From: Bacillota bacterium
GTDB taxonomy: Bacteria > Bacillota > Limnochordia > JAAZLZ01
Assembly: GCA_012521755.1 (NCBI GenBank)
Contig: JAAYLV010000072.1
Location: 1-47,784 of the forward strand
Reading direction: 5' to 3'
Length of the DNA: 47,784 nucleotides
The notes under the pieces were generated by a model, which saw nothing but the letters and a program-made list of their open reading frames with translations, was not told the origin of the DNA and made no database searches. Of this stretch, positions 24,797 through 32,088 are shown piece after piece (the stretch's first letter is position 1; the number at the start of each line of letters is the position of its first letter). The position numbers were made by a program, and so were the translations under genes.

Positions 24797-25753
24797 TCAT
24801 ATTTGCGGGCTATGACACTTGGCCGATCCCCAGCTGGCCCCTTGTTTGAGGAGGGCCCTGTGGATCACTTCCGGGTGAATCAATGCCCGGTAGGAGCCTT
24901 CCGGACATAGTCGGTTGTGGTAAAGACCGATGATTACCCCTTGGCCTAAAGGGATGCAGCTTTGGCCTACCATCACCCCCGCCTCATCGCAGCGAAGTCC
25001 GATCAACATCCCCTCCCTTTTCCCGATGGACGCGTAGGGGATGACCCGCAGGCGCGTCGACCAGGGGTGGGGGATCTGATCGATGCTGTCCAACTCTCCC
25101 CCCTCGAGGCGTCTTGCCGCTTCAAACACTGCCTGGGGGAGGAAAGAGGTCAAAGCCGACTCCTCAACGATAATCACGGGGGCCCGGGAGATGGGATCCC
25201 GCAAGTGATTGCCTGAATCCACCAGGGCAGTAATGGATAGTTCCGTGTCATTGAAGCGAATGGACAGGGGAATCTGGTAAAAATGATACCAGATTTGTTT
25301 TTGGATGAGACCCCAGCCGAGTTCGGCGATGATGAGGAGGACTCCCACGGACGTGATCGCGCCAAGGAAAACGTTAGGCTTGTGGGGCGAGCCGAACAGG
25401 TTGGCAATCAAGGTGCCTGCCCCCCCAGCGGTGCAAAAAATGAAATAGAAGTAGGCGGCGACGGTCAAAAGGCGCGTTGGTGGCAGGGGATAGAAGGCTG
25501 CGCCGAGCATCAACAAAGAGGCCAGGAACATGGTCAGTGGAGAACGCCAAAGGCCGTATAGGGGCAAGATGCGATAAAAGGCCAGCCGCTCCACGAGGAA
25601 GTACAAGGCGCCGATGCCGGCACCCCAAAAAAGCCGCTTGCGGTGGACGGGTATTTTCATCACTTCCCTGGTAGCCCAGAGAAGGAGCAGATCAAAGAAC
25701 CAATTGGCCATCGCCATGGCGAGCAATTGGTCAAGGTAGATTATGTAGGCCAT
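24797..25753 (-). CDS. spoIIGA: Sigma-E processing peptidase SpoIIGA
   Basis: SpoIIGA is the membrane-bound aspartic protease that cleaves pro-sigma-E once SpoIIR signals from the forespore. In 318 residues the N-terminal half has about five transmembrane segments (residues 1-150, beginning [11 protein letters not shown]). The C-terminal half is the protease domain, with the single catalytic aspartate in [14 protein letters not shown]; the enzyme works as a dimer. The start at ATG 25753 gives six bases to GGGGGGG, better than the two earlier starts. A TTGACT hexamer lies about 60 bases upstream, but I see no matching -10 or clear Spo0A box. Confidence 0.93.
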   Translation of the reverse strand: MAYIIYLDQLLAMAMANWFFDLLLLWATREVMKIPVHRKRLFWGAGIGALYFLVERLAFYRILPLYGLWRSPLTMFLASLLMLGAAFYPLPPTRLLTVAAYFYFIFCTAGGAGTLIANLFGSPHKPNVFLGAITSVGVLLIIAELGWGLIQKQIWYHFYQIPLSIRFNDTELSITALVDSGNHLRDPISRAPVIIVEESALTSFLPQAVFEAARRLEGGELDSIDQIPHPWSTRLRVIPYASIGKREGMLIGLRCDEAGVMVGQSCIPLGQGVIIGLYHNRLCPEGSYRALIHPEVIHRALLKQGASWGSAKCHSPQI

Positions 25754-25828
25754 GCGCATCCCCCCCAACTACCCTTCGAACTATTAATTAAGAAAGCTCT
25801 AGTCAATTTCCTCCTATGATTGGGAGCA

Positions 25829-25858
25829 GTATAACCTATCAATTTCGGGGCAATAATG
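25829..25858 (+). promoter_or_regulatory. Candidate sigma-F promoter of sigG-spoIIR
   Basis: GTATA (25829-25833) is followed 15 bases later by GGCAATAATG (25849-25858). This agrees with the sigma-F consensus as I remember it (GYWTA and GGNRANAHTR with 15-16 bases between). A start near 25865 gives a leader of about 30 bases before sigG. Sigma-F control of sigG and spoIIR is what is known in Bacillus. Sigma-G could also use it. Confidence 0.65.
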
Positions 25859-25894
25859 AGAACGTAAACGACGGGTATTGGGGGGAGCGAGGGT

Positions 25895-26668
25895 ATGAAC
25901 AAGGTAGAAATTTGCGGGGTAAACACCTCCAAACTTCCTGTCCTGGGCAACGCTAAGATGCAGGAACTGCTGGCGAAGGTGCGGGAGGGGGACCTTAAGG
26001 CCCGCGAGGAGTTGGTCCAGGGCAATCTGCGCCTTGTTCTCAGTGTGATTCAGCGCTTCAACAATCGCGGCGAGTGTGTTGACGACCTGTTCCAGGTCGG
26101 CTGTATCGGCCTGATGAAAGCCATCGACAACTTTGACCTCAGTCAAAACGTGAAGTTCTCGACCTACGCGGTACCAATGATAATTGGGGAGATCCGCCGC
26201 TACTTGCGGGACAACAACCCCATCAGGGTGAGTCGCTCCTTGCGGGATATCGCCTACAAAGCCCTTCAGGTGCGGGACAGCCTCGTCAACAAGTATGCCA
26301 AAGAGCCCACCATCAGCGAGATTGCCGCCGAGCTGAAGCTGCCCCGGGAAGAAGTAGTCTTCGCCCTCGATGCCATTCAGGACCCGGTCTCCTTGTTCGA
26401 ACCAATTTATCACGATGGGGGCGATCCCATCTTCGTGATGGATCAGATTAGCGACGATAAGAATCAAGATGGCAGCTGGATCGAAGGGATTTCCATCAAG
26501 GAGGGCTTGGGGCGTCTTAACGAGCGGGAGAAGATGATTTTGACGAAACGGTTCTTCGAGGGTCGCACCCAAATGGAGGTGGCCGAGGAGATCGGCATCT
26601 CCCAGGCCCAGGTCTCGCGCCTGGAAAAAGCGGCTCTCAGGCACCTGCGCAAACAGATGAGCGGCTAG
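25895..26668 (+). CDS. sigG: RNA polymerase sporulation sigma factor SigG
   Basis: This is the late forespore sigma factor. The 257 residues are close to the 260 of Bacillus. The N-terminus MNKVEICGVNTSKLPVL is highly typical, followed by region 2 (RLVLSVIQRFNNRGE, DDLFQVGCIGLMKAIDNFD), region 3 and the region-4 helix-turn-helix RTQMEVAEEIGISQAQVSRLEK. The start ATG 25895 is after GGGGGGAGCGAGGG. It is transcribed away from spoIIGA, whereas in Bacillus and clostridia spoIIGA, sigE and sigG point the same way. spoIIR follows 12 bases later. Confidence 0.97.
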   Translation: MNKVEICGVNTSKLPVLGNAKMQELLAKVREGDLKAREELVQGNLRLVLSVIQRFNNRGECVDDLFQVGCIGLMKAIDNFDLSQNVKFSTYAVPMIIGEIRRYLRDNNPIRVSRSLRDIAYKALQVRDSLVNKYAKEPTISEIAAELKLPREEVVFALDAIQDPVSLFEPIYHDGGDPIFVMDQISDDKNQDGSWIEGISIKEGLGRLNEREKMILTKRFFEGRTQMEVAEEIGISQAQVSRLEKAALRHLRKQMSG

Positions 26669-26680
26669 GAGGGAATAGAT

Positions 26681-27364
26681 GTGGGACGAGATGCTTTTCG
26701 CACGCGTCTTCTAGTCAGTGCAGCTATCATCGGGATGATGTTTACTGGATTTGCGGGCCTATGGGGCTATCTTTACTTCGGCGGTGCATCTCCCCGGGCC
26801 TATTCACCAGAGAATCTACTCCGCCTGCATGTCCTCGCGAATAGCAACTCCCCCGAAGACCAGCGGGTTAAACTTGAGGTGCGGGATGCTGTCCTGAGGG
26901 AAACAGGGCGGTTGTTCAATGGTGTTGCCACCGTCGAGGAAGCCAAGGCTATCTTGGAAGAAAACCTCGACCATCTAGAAAAGACCGCGCGTTTGACTTT
27001 GGCCAAAGCAGGCCACGGCCATCAGACGGTGACTGCCGAGCTTGGGACCTTCACCTTTCCACCCCGCAGATATGGTCGACTGTCTTTGGCGGCCGGCGAG
27101 TACCAGTCCTTGCAGGTGATTATTGGCCAGGGACAGGGCCAGAATTGGTGGTGCGTTCTCTTTCCTCCCCTCTGCTTGTTGGACGAAGGGGTAGAGGTCG
27201 AGCTGCAGCCCCAAGGCGAACAAGTCACCCACGAGTGGCGTTGGAAAACCTGGGAGCAAGTAGGCCCCATCTTAGCTCCTTGGGGGCAAAAGCTCCTTGC
27301 GGTCAGCCGCCAAGGTCTGTCAAGCCTGCTCCTCGGAATCTCCCCCCGGTTCAGCCGGCGCTAG
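26681..27364 (+). CDS. spoIIR: Stage II sporulation protein R, SpoIIR
   Basis: SpoIIR is the signal made in the forespore and secreted into the intermembrane space, where it triggers SpoIIGA to cleave pro-sigma-E. The 227 residues have an N-terminal signal/transmembrane segment (about 10-32). Diagnostic text includes RLHVLANSNSPEDQRVKLEVRDAVL, FTFPPRRYG, AGEYQSLQVIIG and NWWCVLFPPLCLLD. The start is GTG 26681 with AGGAGGG nine bases upstream. Being 12 bases after sigG, it would be co-transcribed from the sigma-F-like promoter, which couples the forespore programme to mother-cell sigma-E activation. Confidence 0.95.
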   Translation: MGRDAFRTRLLVSAAIIGMMFTGFAGLWGYLYFGGASPRAYSPENLLRLHVLANSNSPEDQRVKLEVRDAVLRETGRLFNGVATVEEAKAILEENLDHLEKTARLTLAKAGHGHQTVTAELGTFTFPPRRYGRLSLAAGEYQSLQVIIGQGQGQNWWCVLFPPLCLLDEGVEVELQPQGEQVTHEWRWKTWEQVGPILAPWGQKLLAVSRQGLSSLLLGISPRFSRR

Positions 27365-27432
27365 GCCTTCCTCGTTAGGTGACGGAACGTACCAGCACCC
27401 TCCCACATAAATATGAATGAGGGGGTGGGGGG

Positions 27433-27681
27433 ATGCTGGTTAAGGCTTCTGAGTTGCGCCTCCTGGATGTGATCAATATCAGCGATGGCAGACGCCTAGG
27501 AAATGTCATCGACATGGAGATCGACCTGGACACAGGAGAAATCAGAGCCATCATTCTCCCTGGCCCGGGACGGTTCCTCTGGTTCTTCAATCGGGGAAGC
27601 GATCTGGCCATTCCCTGGTCGGCCATCGTGAAGATCGGTGTTGACGTGATATTGGTGAATACGAAAGATAATCTCGGATAG
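27433..27681 (+). CDS. ylmC: YlmC/YmxH family PRC-barrel sporulation-associated protein
   Basis: The 82-residue protein has a single PRC-barrel fold: SELRLLDVINISDGRRLGNVIDMEID near the start, then GEIRAIILPGP and the hallmark IPWSAIVKIGVDVILV. Members lie next to sigG or spoIIR-linked genes in most spore formers. Their molecular role is not settled. The start ATG follows a run of G-rich purines (GGGGGTGGGGGG). No clear promoter was found in the 68-base gap, so read-through from spoIIR is possible. Confidence 0.88.
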   Translation: MLVKASELRLLDVINISDGRRLGNVIDMEIDLDTGEIRAIILPGPGRFLWFFNRGSDLAIPWSAIVKIGVDVILVNTKDNLG

Positions 27682-27692
27682 GCCCCTCTGGG

Positions 27693-27721
27693 TGGACGAT
27701 CCCTGGCTTTTTCTATATAAT
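27693..27721 (+). promoter_or_regulatory. Sigma-A promoter of nrdR
   Basis: TGGACG (27693-27698) and a perfect TATAAT (27716-27721) are separated by 17 bases. The start would be near 27728, 26 bases before nrdR. I do not see NrdR-box repeats around it. Confidence 0.65.
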
Positions 27722-27753
27722 TAAGGTAAAACATTCCCGCGAAGGAGCAACAA

Positions 27754-28212
27754 ATGCGCTGTCCATTTTGCCAGGCCTTAGGCAGCAGGGTAATCGATTC
27801 CCGTTCAACGGAGGACGCCAAGTGCATCCGCCGGCGCCGGGAGTGCAGTGCCTGCGGTGCCCGCTTCACCACCTATGAACGCTGGGAAGAGACGCCCTTG
27901 ATGGTCGTCAAGCGGGATGGCCGCCGGGAGAGTTTTTCCCGTTCCAAGATTCTAGCTGGAGTCTTGAAGGCCCTGGAGAAGCGGCCGGTGCCCTTGGAAG
28001 AGGTAGAGAAGATGGTCGATGAAGTGGAACGGGAGCTGCGCAGTAGGCCGGAGCGGGAGGTCACTAGCGTCGCTATCGGCGAGATGGTGATGGAGCGGCT
28101 CCGGGAGATGGATGAGGTGGCTTACGTGCGCTTTGCCTCCGTCTATCGGCAGTTCAAAGACATCAACCGCTTCATCGAGGAACTCGAGAAACTCCTTCCC
28201 CCGAGGGGATAG
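27754..28212 (+). CDS. nrdR: Transcriptional repressor NrdR
   Basis: NrdR senses ATP/dATP and represses ribonucleotide reductase genes. The 152 residues start with the zinc ribbon MRCPFC (C3, C6) and ECSACG (C31, C34), then [23 protein letters not shown] entering the ATP-cone domain (about 49-139), closing with [15 protein letters not shown]. The length and all four zinc ligands are standard. It has its own promoter and probably co-transcribes pgeF, which starts four bases after its stop. Confidence 0.96.
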   Translation: MRCPFCQALGSRVIDSRSTEDAKCIRRRRECSACGARFTTYERWEETPLMVVKRDGRRESFSRSKILAGVLKALEKRPVPLEEVEKMVDEVERELRSRPEREVTSVAIGEMVMERLREMDEVAYVRFASVYRQFKDINRFIEELEKLLPPRG

Positions 28213-28216
28213 GTTA

Positions 28217-28984
28217 ATGTATAAAGTGAAGCAGATAAAGGGTTTGACCTATCTTGCTCCCCCCGGCTGGCGGGGAGTCCTTTGTGCCTTTACCACCCGG
28301 CTAGGGGGTGTGAGCCAAGGCCCCTTCGCGACCCTTAATCTGGGCCGAAGCTGCGGGGATGACGGGGCAGCAGTAGACGAAAACTGGCGGCTGGTCCTGG
28401 GGGGTCTAGGATTAGAAGGGCTGCCCCGGGCTGCGGCCTGGCAAGTTCATGGGACAAAAGTGGCGAGGATCGAGGACATACCAGGGGATTACCATCTTTA
28501 TCGGGATACAGACGCCCTGATCACCGACAGAAGGGGAATAGTCCTTAGCACCCTGTATGCCGATTGTGTGCCCCTGGTTTTTTATGATCCCCGGAATAAA
28601 GCTATCGGCATGGCCCATGCCGGTTGGCGGGGAACCAGGGCCCATATCGGTCCGGTCACCCTGGCGGCGATGGAGCAGGCATTTGGCACAAGGCCTGAGG
28701 ATTGTCTGGTGGGCATTGGCCCTTCCATCGGTCCTTGCTGCTATTCCGTTGGGCCCGAGGTCGGGGATGAGTTTGCGCCATTGGGCGCAGTTCAGTCCCG
28801 GGAGGGGAAGCTCTTCGTGGACTTGCCCCGGGCCAATCAACTCCTTCTGCTCCAGGAAGGGGTTCGTCCCGAGAACATCCAACTGGCCGGAATATGCACC
28901 TCTTGCCGCCAAGATCTATTCTTCTCCCACCGGGGATCTGGCGGGATCACCGGCCGGATGGCTTCGATTATGGTCCTCCTTTGA
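28217..28984 (+). CDS. pgeF: Peptidoglycan editing factor PgeF (YlmD/YfiH family)
   Basis: PgeF belongs to the polyphenol oxidase/laccase-like family. In E. coli it hydrolyses UDP-MurNAc-L-Ser, correcting MurC errors; other members are reported as purine nucleoside phosphorylases. The 255 residues show FTTRLGGVSQGPFATLNLG, QVHGTKV, STLYADCVPLVFYDP and GMAHAGWRGT, with the metal-binding His/Cys set (H in QVHG, C in ADCVP, H in AHAGW). The track start at 28112 is an artefact; ATG 28217 has GAGGGGATAGG upstream. With murC, it fits the wall-precursor theme of the region. Confidence 0.93.
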   Translation: MYKVKQIKGLTYLAPPGWRGVLCAFTTRLGGVSQGPFATLNLGRSCGDDGAAVDENWRLVLGGLGLEGLPRAAAWQVHGTKVARIEDIPGDYHLYRDTDALITDRRGIVLSTLYADCVPLVFYDPRNKAIGMAHAGWRGTRAHIGPVTLAAMEQAFGTRPEDCLVGIGPSIGPCCYSVGPEVGDEFAPLGAVQSREGKLFVDLPRANQLLLLQEGVRPENIQLAGICTSCRQDLFFSHRGSGGITGRMASIMVLL

Positions 28985-29037
28985 GCAAAGGTTTTTGCCA
29001 TTGTGAAGGCGAATACCCTTGAGAGGAAGGTGATGGC

Positions 29038-31182
29038 ATGTCTGAACCGCGAGGTCTTTTCAAGAGATTGGCGCCCTCGCGCCGGCTGCGGGAAATCGGG
29101 GGCGTATTAGTGATCGCCGGCGCCGTCTTTGGGTGGCTCAGCATCCGTTCCGACGCCACCGGCCAGGCGGGCCGCTACCTCGGCAGTTTTTTGCGCCACA
29201 CCTTCGGACAAGGGGCAGACGTCCCCCTCCTCGTTCTTTTCTGGTGGGGCTGGCAGCAGCTGCTGCCCAAGGACAAGGCTAAACGCATGTGGACTAGGGT
29301 GCTAGGGATGATTTCCCTCACCTGGGTTTTTCTGACAGTGCTGCACTTGCGTCTGGAGTCAATCGCTCTGCTCGAATCCCTCTCCCCCCAAGAGCTTTTC
29401 TGGATGGGTCGCCAAGGGATGGGCGGCGGTTTGCTGGGGGCTTTGGGGTGTGTGCTGCTGTTTCATTTTTTCGGTCGCCAGGGAGCCAGGGTCTTTCTCG
29501 CCCTCGCAGCTTTTTTAGGTCTTGTGTTGGTCACCGATACATCGCCAAGTCAGCTAATCTTGAAGCTTGCGTCCGGATTGCGCAAGATAGGCGGATGGGC
29601 CCTTCGGATCCTAAAAAGGCCGCGGCGGAAACAGCAAAGCGCGCCGGCGCCCCGGCCTAAGCCGGCTCCGGCGGAGATTGAGCATGCAGAGGATGAAAAA
29701 CCCGATCCGCCCCAACCAGCTCCGCGCAAGGGGGAATCTAAGCCTCCCGTGCGGACGGAAGGCCCCGTGCCGCCCCTTGAACTCTTGGATGATTATGGGG
29801 GATCGCGCAAAGCCCGGCGGGGACAGAAAAACGCGGAGCAGAGCGATCTGTTGGAGAGGACCCTCGAGAGCTTCGGCGTGTCCGCGAAAGTGGTCCAGGT
29901 TTGCCAAGGTCCGGTGATCACCCGTTATGAAGTTGAGCCGCCGCCAGGGATCAAAGTTAGCCGCATCGTCAGCCTCGCCGATGATATTGCCCTGTCCCTG
30001 GCGGCCGTTGGGGTCCGGATTGAAGCCCCCGTCCCCGGGAAGTCCGTAGTGGGCATCGAGGTGCCCAACAAAGAGCGAAGCACCGTCTATCTGAAAGAGG
30101 TCTTGCAATCACCGGCTTTTCTCGATAGCCCATCGAAGGTGACTATCGCCCTGGGCAAGGACATCGCCGGCAACCCGGTGGTAACCAGTATGGAGAAGCT
30201 CCCCCACCTCTTGATCGCCGGGGCGACGGGGTCAGGCAAGAGCGTATGTCTCAACAGCATCATCGCCAGCCTACTCTTCAAGGCGGGCCCCGATGAAGTC
30301 AAGCTCCTCATGATTGACCCCAAGCGAGTCGAGCTGGCCGTCTACGAGGGCATCCCCCATCTTTTCTGTCCCGTGGTGACATCGCCCAAGAAGGCGGCCA
30401 CGGCCCTGCGATGGATGGTGGGCGAAATGGAGAACCGCTACAAGCTCTTTGCTGCCGCGGGGGTGCGCAACATCGAGACCTACAACCAGCTGACCGACGA
30501 AGAGCCCCTGCCCTTGATGGTGGTCATCATCGATGAGCTGGCGGACTTGATGCTCGTGGCTGCGGGGGAAGTGGAGGAGGCAGTCTGCCGCTTGGCCCAA
30601 ATGGCTAGGGCGGCGGGGATTTACCTGATCATCGCCACCCAGCGCCCTTCGGTGGATGTAATCACCGGACTCATCAAGGCTAATATTCCATCACGGATTG
30701 CCTTCGCTGTCTCGTCCCAGGTGGACTCCCGCACCATCCTCGATATGGTGGGGGCGGAACGTCTCCTCGGCAAAGGGGACATGCTCTTTTATCCGGTGGG
30801 CATGAGCAAGCCGCTGCGGGTGCAAGGCGCTTTTATCTCCGATAAGGATGTGGAGAAACTGATCGCGTGGTGGAAGGGACGGGCCGAGCCGGAGTACATT
30901 CCCGATGTCCTGGAAGAGGACGAGGCAGCCCGCAGCCAAGCGGCCATGGACGATGAGCTGTTCCCCGATGCGGTGCGTTTAGTGGTTGAGATCGGGCAGG
31001 CTTCGGTGTCGATGCTCCAGCGTCGTTTCCGGATCGGCTATACGAGGGCGGCGCGGCTGGTGGACATGATGGAGCTGCGGGGAGTGGTTGGTGGTTACCA
31101 AGGCAGCAAACCTAGGGAAGTCCTGATCAGTCAGGAGGAAGCAGAAGAACTGCTGGCAGAAGAAGAGGAGACTGTGGGTTAG
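29038..31182 (+). CDS. ftsK: DNA translocase FtsK/SpoIIIE
   Basis: This motor pumps chromosomal DNA through the division or sporulation septum. Of 714 residues, the first 165 hold about four transmembrane segments. A Pro/Lys-rich linker follows (about 195-270), then the alpha and beta motor domains with Walker A GATGSGKS (395-402), Walker [12 protein letters not shown], and [23 protein letters not shown]. The gamma winged-helix domain (about 640-700, [25 protein letters not shown]) reads polarity sequences. The closing residues are acidic. The start ATG follows GAGAGGAAGG. Context cannot decide between the vegetative and the sporulation role. Confidence 0.95.
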   Translation: MSEPRGLFKRLAPSRRLREIGGVLVIAGAVFGWLSIRSDATGQAGRYLGSFLRHTFGQGADVPLLVLFWWGWQQLLPKDKAKRMWTRVLGMISLTWVFLTVLHLRLESIALLESLSPQELFWMGRQGMGGGLLGALGCVLLFHFFGRQGARVFLALAAFLGLVLVTDTSPSQLILKLASGLRKIGGWALRILKRPRRKQQSAPAPRPKPAPAEIEHAEDEKPDPPQPAPRKGESKPPVRTEGPVPPLELLDDYGGSRKARRGQKNAEQSDLLERTLESFGVSAKVVQVCQGPVITRYEVEPPPGIKVSRIVSLADDIALSLAAVGVRIEAPVPGKSVVGIEVPNKERSTVYLKEVLQSPAFLDSPSKVTIALGKDIAGNPVVTSMEKLPHLLIAGATGSGKSVCLNSIIASLLFKAGPDEVKLLMIDPKRVELAVYEGIPHLFCPVVTSPKKAATALRWMVGEMENRYKLFAAAGVRNIETYNQLTDEEPLPLMVVIIDELADLMLVAAGEVEEAVCRLAQMARAAGIYLIIATQRPSVDVITGLIKANIPSRIAFAVSSQVDSRTILDMVGAERLLGKGDMLFYPVGMSKPLRVQGAFISDKDVEKLIAWWKGRAEPEYIPDVLEEDEAARSQAAMDDELFPDAVRLVVEIGQASVSMLQRRFRIGYTRAARLVDMMELRGVVGGYQGSKPREVLISQEEAEELLAEEEETVG

Positions 31183-31200
31183 GCCAAAGGGGGGAGTCTT

Positions 31201-32088
31201 GTGCGGGAGTTGGGGGAGTATCTACGGAATGAGCGGATAAGGAGAGGCTACTCCCTAAAGGATATCCAGGAACAGACCAAGATCCGCATGCGTTATCTTG
31301 AAGCTATCGAGAACGGTGAATTCCAGCATATTGCCGCCGAAGTGTATGTCAAGGGTTTTCTGCGCAGTTACGCCGAGGCCATTGGCCTTAACGGCTGGGA
31401 TGTGGTTGCCCGTTACCAAGGGTTGAAGGCCGAGCAGGAGGCTGAAATCGAGGAAGAAAAGCCCCGACGCGCCCCCCGTCGTCGGACTCGTCGTCGATCC
31501 CTGCGGCCAGCTTTCTTCTTGCTGCTTCTAGTCGGCGGGCTGATCTATCTTTTTGGCTTCCGGTCCGAACCGGGCGTCCAGGAGGTCCTCCCGGAAGAGC
31601 CGGTTCCTCCGGCCGAAGAGATCGTTGTCGATGAACCAATCCCCGAGGCGGTGACCGTCGATGAGCCGGAGCCAGTGATGGAAATGGAGCTGCCGTCTTT
31701 GCCGGAGGTGACGGTGGAGGAGTCCTTTTCCTTCAGTCCGGTGGAGATTCCCGCGGAAGACCCGCTAATCGAAGCTGTTTTGCCGGAGGAGCCTGAACTG
31801 CCGGACGAACCCCCCGTGGAGGAGCCGCCCCGTGCCTCTTTTGTGCTGGAGGTAGTCGTCGAGGAGACATGCTGGTTTGAGGTGCACGCCGATGGAGAGC
31901 GCATCGTTTACCGCAACTTAGAAGCAGGCGAGGAGGCCCGGTGGGAGGCAGAGCATGGTCTTTGGGTGCGAATAGGCAATCCAGTCGGTGTTAAGGCCTT
32001 CTTCAACGGCGAACCGGTGAGTCTTCCTACCAGGACCGTGGCTACCCTCCAGTACGGTGAGGGCGGCCGGAAGGAAGCTGCGGAATGA
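31201..32088 (+). CDS. RodZ-like protein: cytoplasmic helix-turn-helix, one membrane segment, DUF4115
   Basis: The 295-residue protein has an N-terminal Cro-like helix-turn-helix (residues 1-70, LGEYLRNERIRRGYSLKDIQEQTKIRMRYLEAIE type), an Arg-rich stretch, and one transmembrane segment (about 103-119). A long linker of Pro/Glu/Val repeats (about 122-215) leads to a C-terminal beta domain containing CWFEVHADGERI, typical of DUF4115. RodZ links MreB to the wall elongation machinery. In Bacillota this type often lies next to spoIIIE/ftsK, as here (18 bases downstream). No mreB is in the window, so the shape role is inferred. The start is GTG 31201 after GGGGGGAG. Confidence 0.85.
   Translation: MRELGEYLRNERIRRGYSLKDIQEQTKIRMRYLEAIENGEFQHIAAEVYVKGFLRSYAEAIGLNGWDVVARYQGLKAEQEAEIEEEKPRRAPRRRTRRRSLRPAFFLLLLVGGLIYLFGFRSEPGVQEVLPEEPVPPAEEIVVDEPIPEAVTVDEPEPVMEMELPSLPEVTVEESFSFSPVEIPAEDPLIEAVLPEEPELPDEPPVEEPPRASFVLEVVVEETCWFEVHADGERIVYRNLEAGEEARWEAEHGLWVRIGNPVGVKAFFNGEPVSLPTRTVATLQYGEGGRKEAAE

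Noticed and set aside
25754-25828. Spo0A-controlled promoter of spoIIGA
   Set aside because: TTGACT is present on the minus strand, but no acceptable -10 at 17 or 22 bases and no clear TGTCGAA box was found, so I did not list it as a feature.
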